DNA from: Isoetes taiwanensis
Taxonomy: Eukaryota; Streptophyta; Lycopodiopsida; Isoetales; Isoetaceae
Assembly: GCA_021234155.1 (NCBI GenBank)
Contig: JAJEKV010000022.1
Coordinates: 5,665,852-5,729,851, forward strand
Reading direction: 5' to 3'
Length of the DNA: 64,000 nucleotides
Notes under the pieces: model-generated
The model's input: only the letters and a program-made list of their open reading frames with translations
Database searches by the model: none
What the model was told of the DNA's origin: nothing
Shown: positions 63,735 through 64,000 of the stretch, piece by piece
How positions within the stretch are numbered: the stretch's first letter is position 1
Layout: every line of letters begins with the position of its first letter
Made by a program: the position numbers and the translations under genes

Positions 63735-64000
63735 CGCCCCAACTCCATCATCTCAAAAGTAATGGAAAGCTCAGCTGTGACTTGGCACCATACAATGAGG
63801 CTAGTGGCAAAGTGGAGGGAGGTCCATGCTGAGCGCGACTATTGGGGACCCATAGTAGGCTAAGCCTATAGTCGGTCACTTTGTGTGGGTCGGGTATGGG
63901 TCCGACACTTCCTGGGTCAATGGTGTCACTCTGACTCTCAAGAGTTGTAGGTGTCGACCTGGCTCTTGTTTTGGGGAGTTCAGTCGGTGGAGGCACTAGT
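63735..64000 (+). repeat. diverged Gypsy LTR fragment at window edge
   Basis: GGTCGGGTATGGGTCCGACA and CTTCCTGGGTCAATGGTGT resemble the LTR at 13333-13380 (CCGGGTATGGGTCTGACACT, CCCTGGGTACAG). Upstream phrases (GGGGACCCATAGTAGGCTAA) are more diverged. The orientation is the same as the full element. It runs off the window, so whether a complete element follows is unknown. Confidence 0.6.

Overview
The window is nuclear DNA of a land plant, most likely a repeat-rich seedless vascular plant such as a fern. Two long PLS-type pentatricopeptide repeat (PPR) genes, a spliced complex I subunit gene of the plant type, initiator-Met-tRNA-primed Ty3/Gypsy elements and many decayed host gene fragments point to a plant. 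A tyrosine-recombinase (YR) retrotransposon makes a seed plant less likely. That lineage call is inference; no rRNA or plastid marker is present.

Layout. 1-945 is a minus-strand mosaic of a beta-tubulin fragment, one exon of a plastid pyruvate dehydrogenase E2 (LTA2-like) gene and one exon of an AVT1-like amino-acid transporter. 1990-3058 is a short non-coding element with split direct repeats (A1 - B1A2 - B2). 3650-4660 is a second mosaic: a Raf-like kinase joined to an RBP45/47 RNA-binding protein fragment that still holds an intron. 5161-5426 is a MITE. 5427-12547 is mostly gene-poor, repeat-derived DNA. 12548-24700 is a Ty3/Gypsy element with 1.53-1.56 kb LTRs, a 5-bp target duplication, a primer binding site and a polypurine tract. 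Its gag, protease, RNase H and integrase are recognisable, but the reverse transcriptase core is deleted. About 4.5 kb of extra 'cargo' lies between primer site and gag, including a degenerate histone H3 and an intact 463-codon ORF of unknown function. A tRNA-like SINE sits near its 3' end. 24990-30435 is an array of ~430-bp units interrupted by a ~3.7-kb insertion. 35270-36874 is a recent 868-bp tandem duplication carrying an ORF with an NLS and a PCNA-binding-like motif. 38156-40071 (+) and 41380-43629 (-) are two convergent PPR genes. 47293-48339 (-) is the best-supported ordinary gene, a two-exon NDUFB4/B15-like complex I subunit. 50150-50870 and 51430-52740 are Harbinger transposase and LysM receptor kinase pseudogenes.

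53890-61725 is a 7.8-kb YR retrotransposon on the minus strand (gag, RT-RNase H, tyrosine recombinase). Its termini have the A1 - ORFs - B1A2 - B2 arrangement of Ngaro/PAT/Kangaroo-type elements. The copy is decayed: frameshift before YMDD, stop in gag, frameshifted recombinase with a Cys where the first catalytic Arg is expected. It sits in a pyrimidine-rich minisatellite that also hosts an unclassified poly(A) retroposon. The window ends in a diverged LTR fragment related to the Gypsy element.

The most interesting signal links the two split-repeat elements. The 1.07-kb element at 1990-3058 and the 7.8-kb element share a terminal palindrome and, at the same place between A2 and B2, a hairpin whose loop is nearly identical while its stem sequences differ but still pair. 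This suggests a conserved cis-acting structure and a non-autonomous partner.
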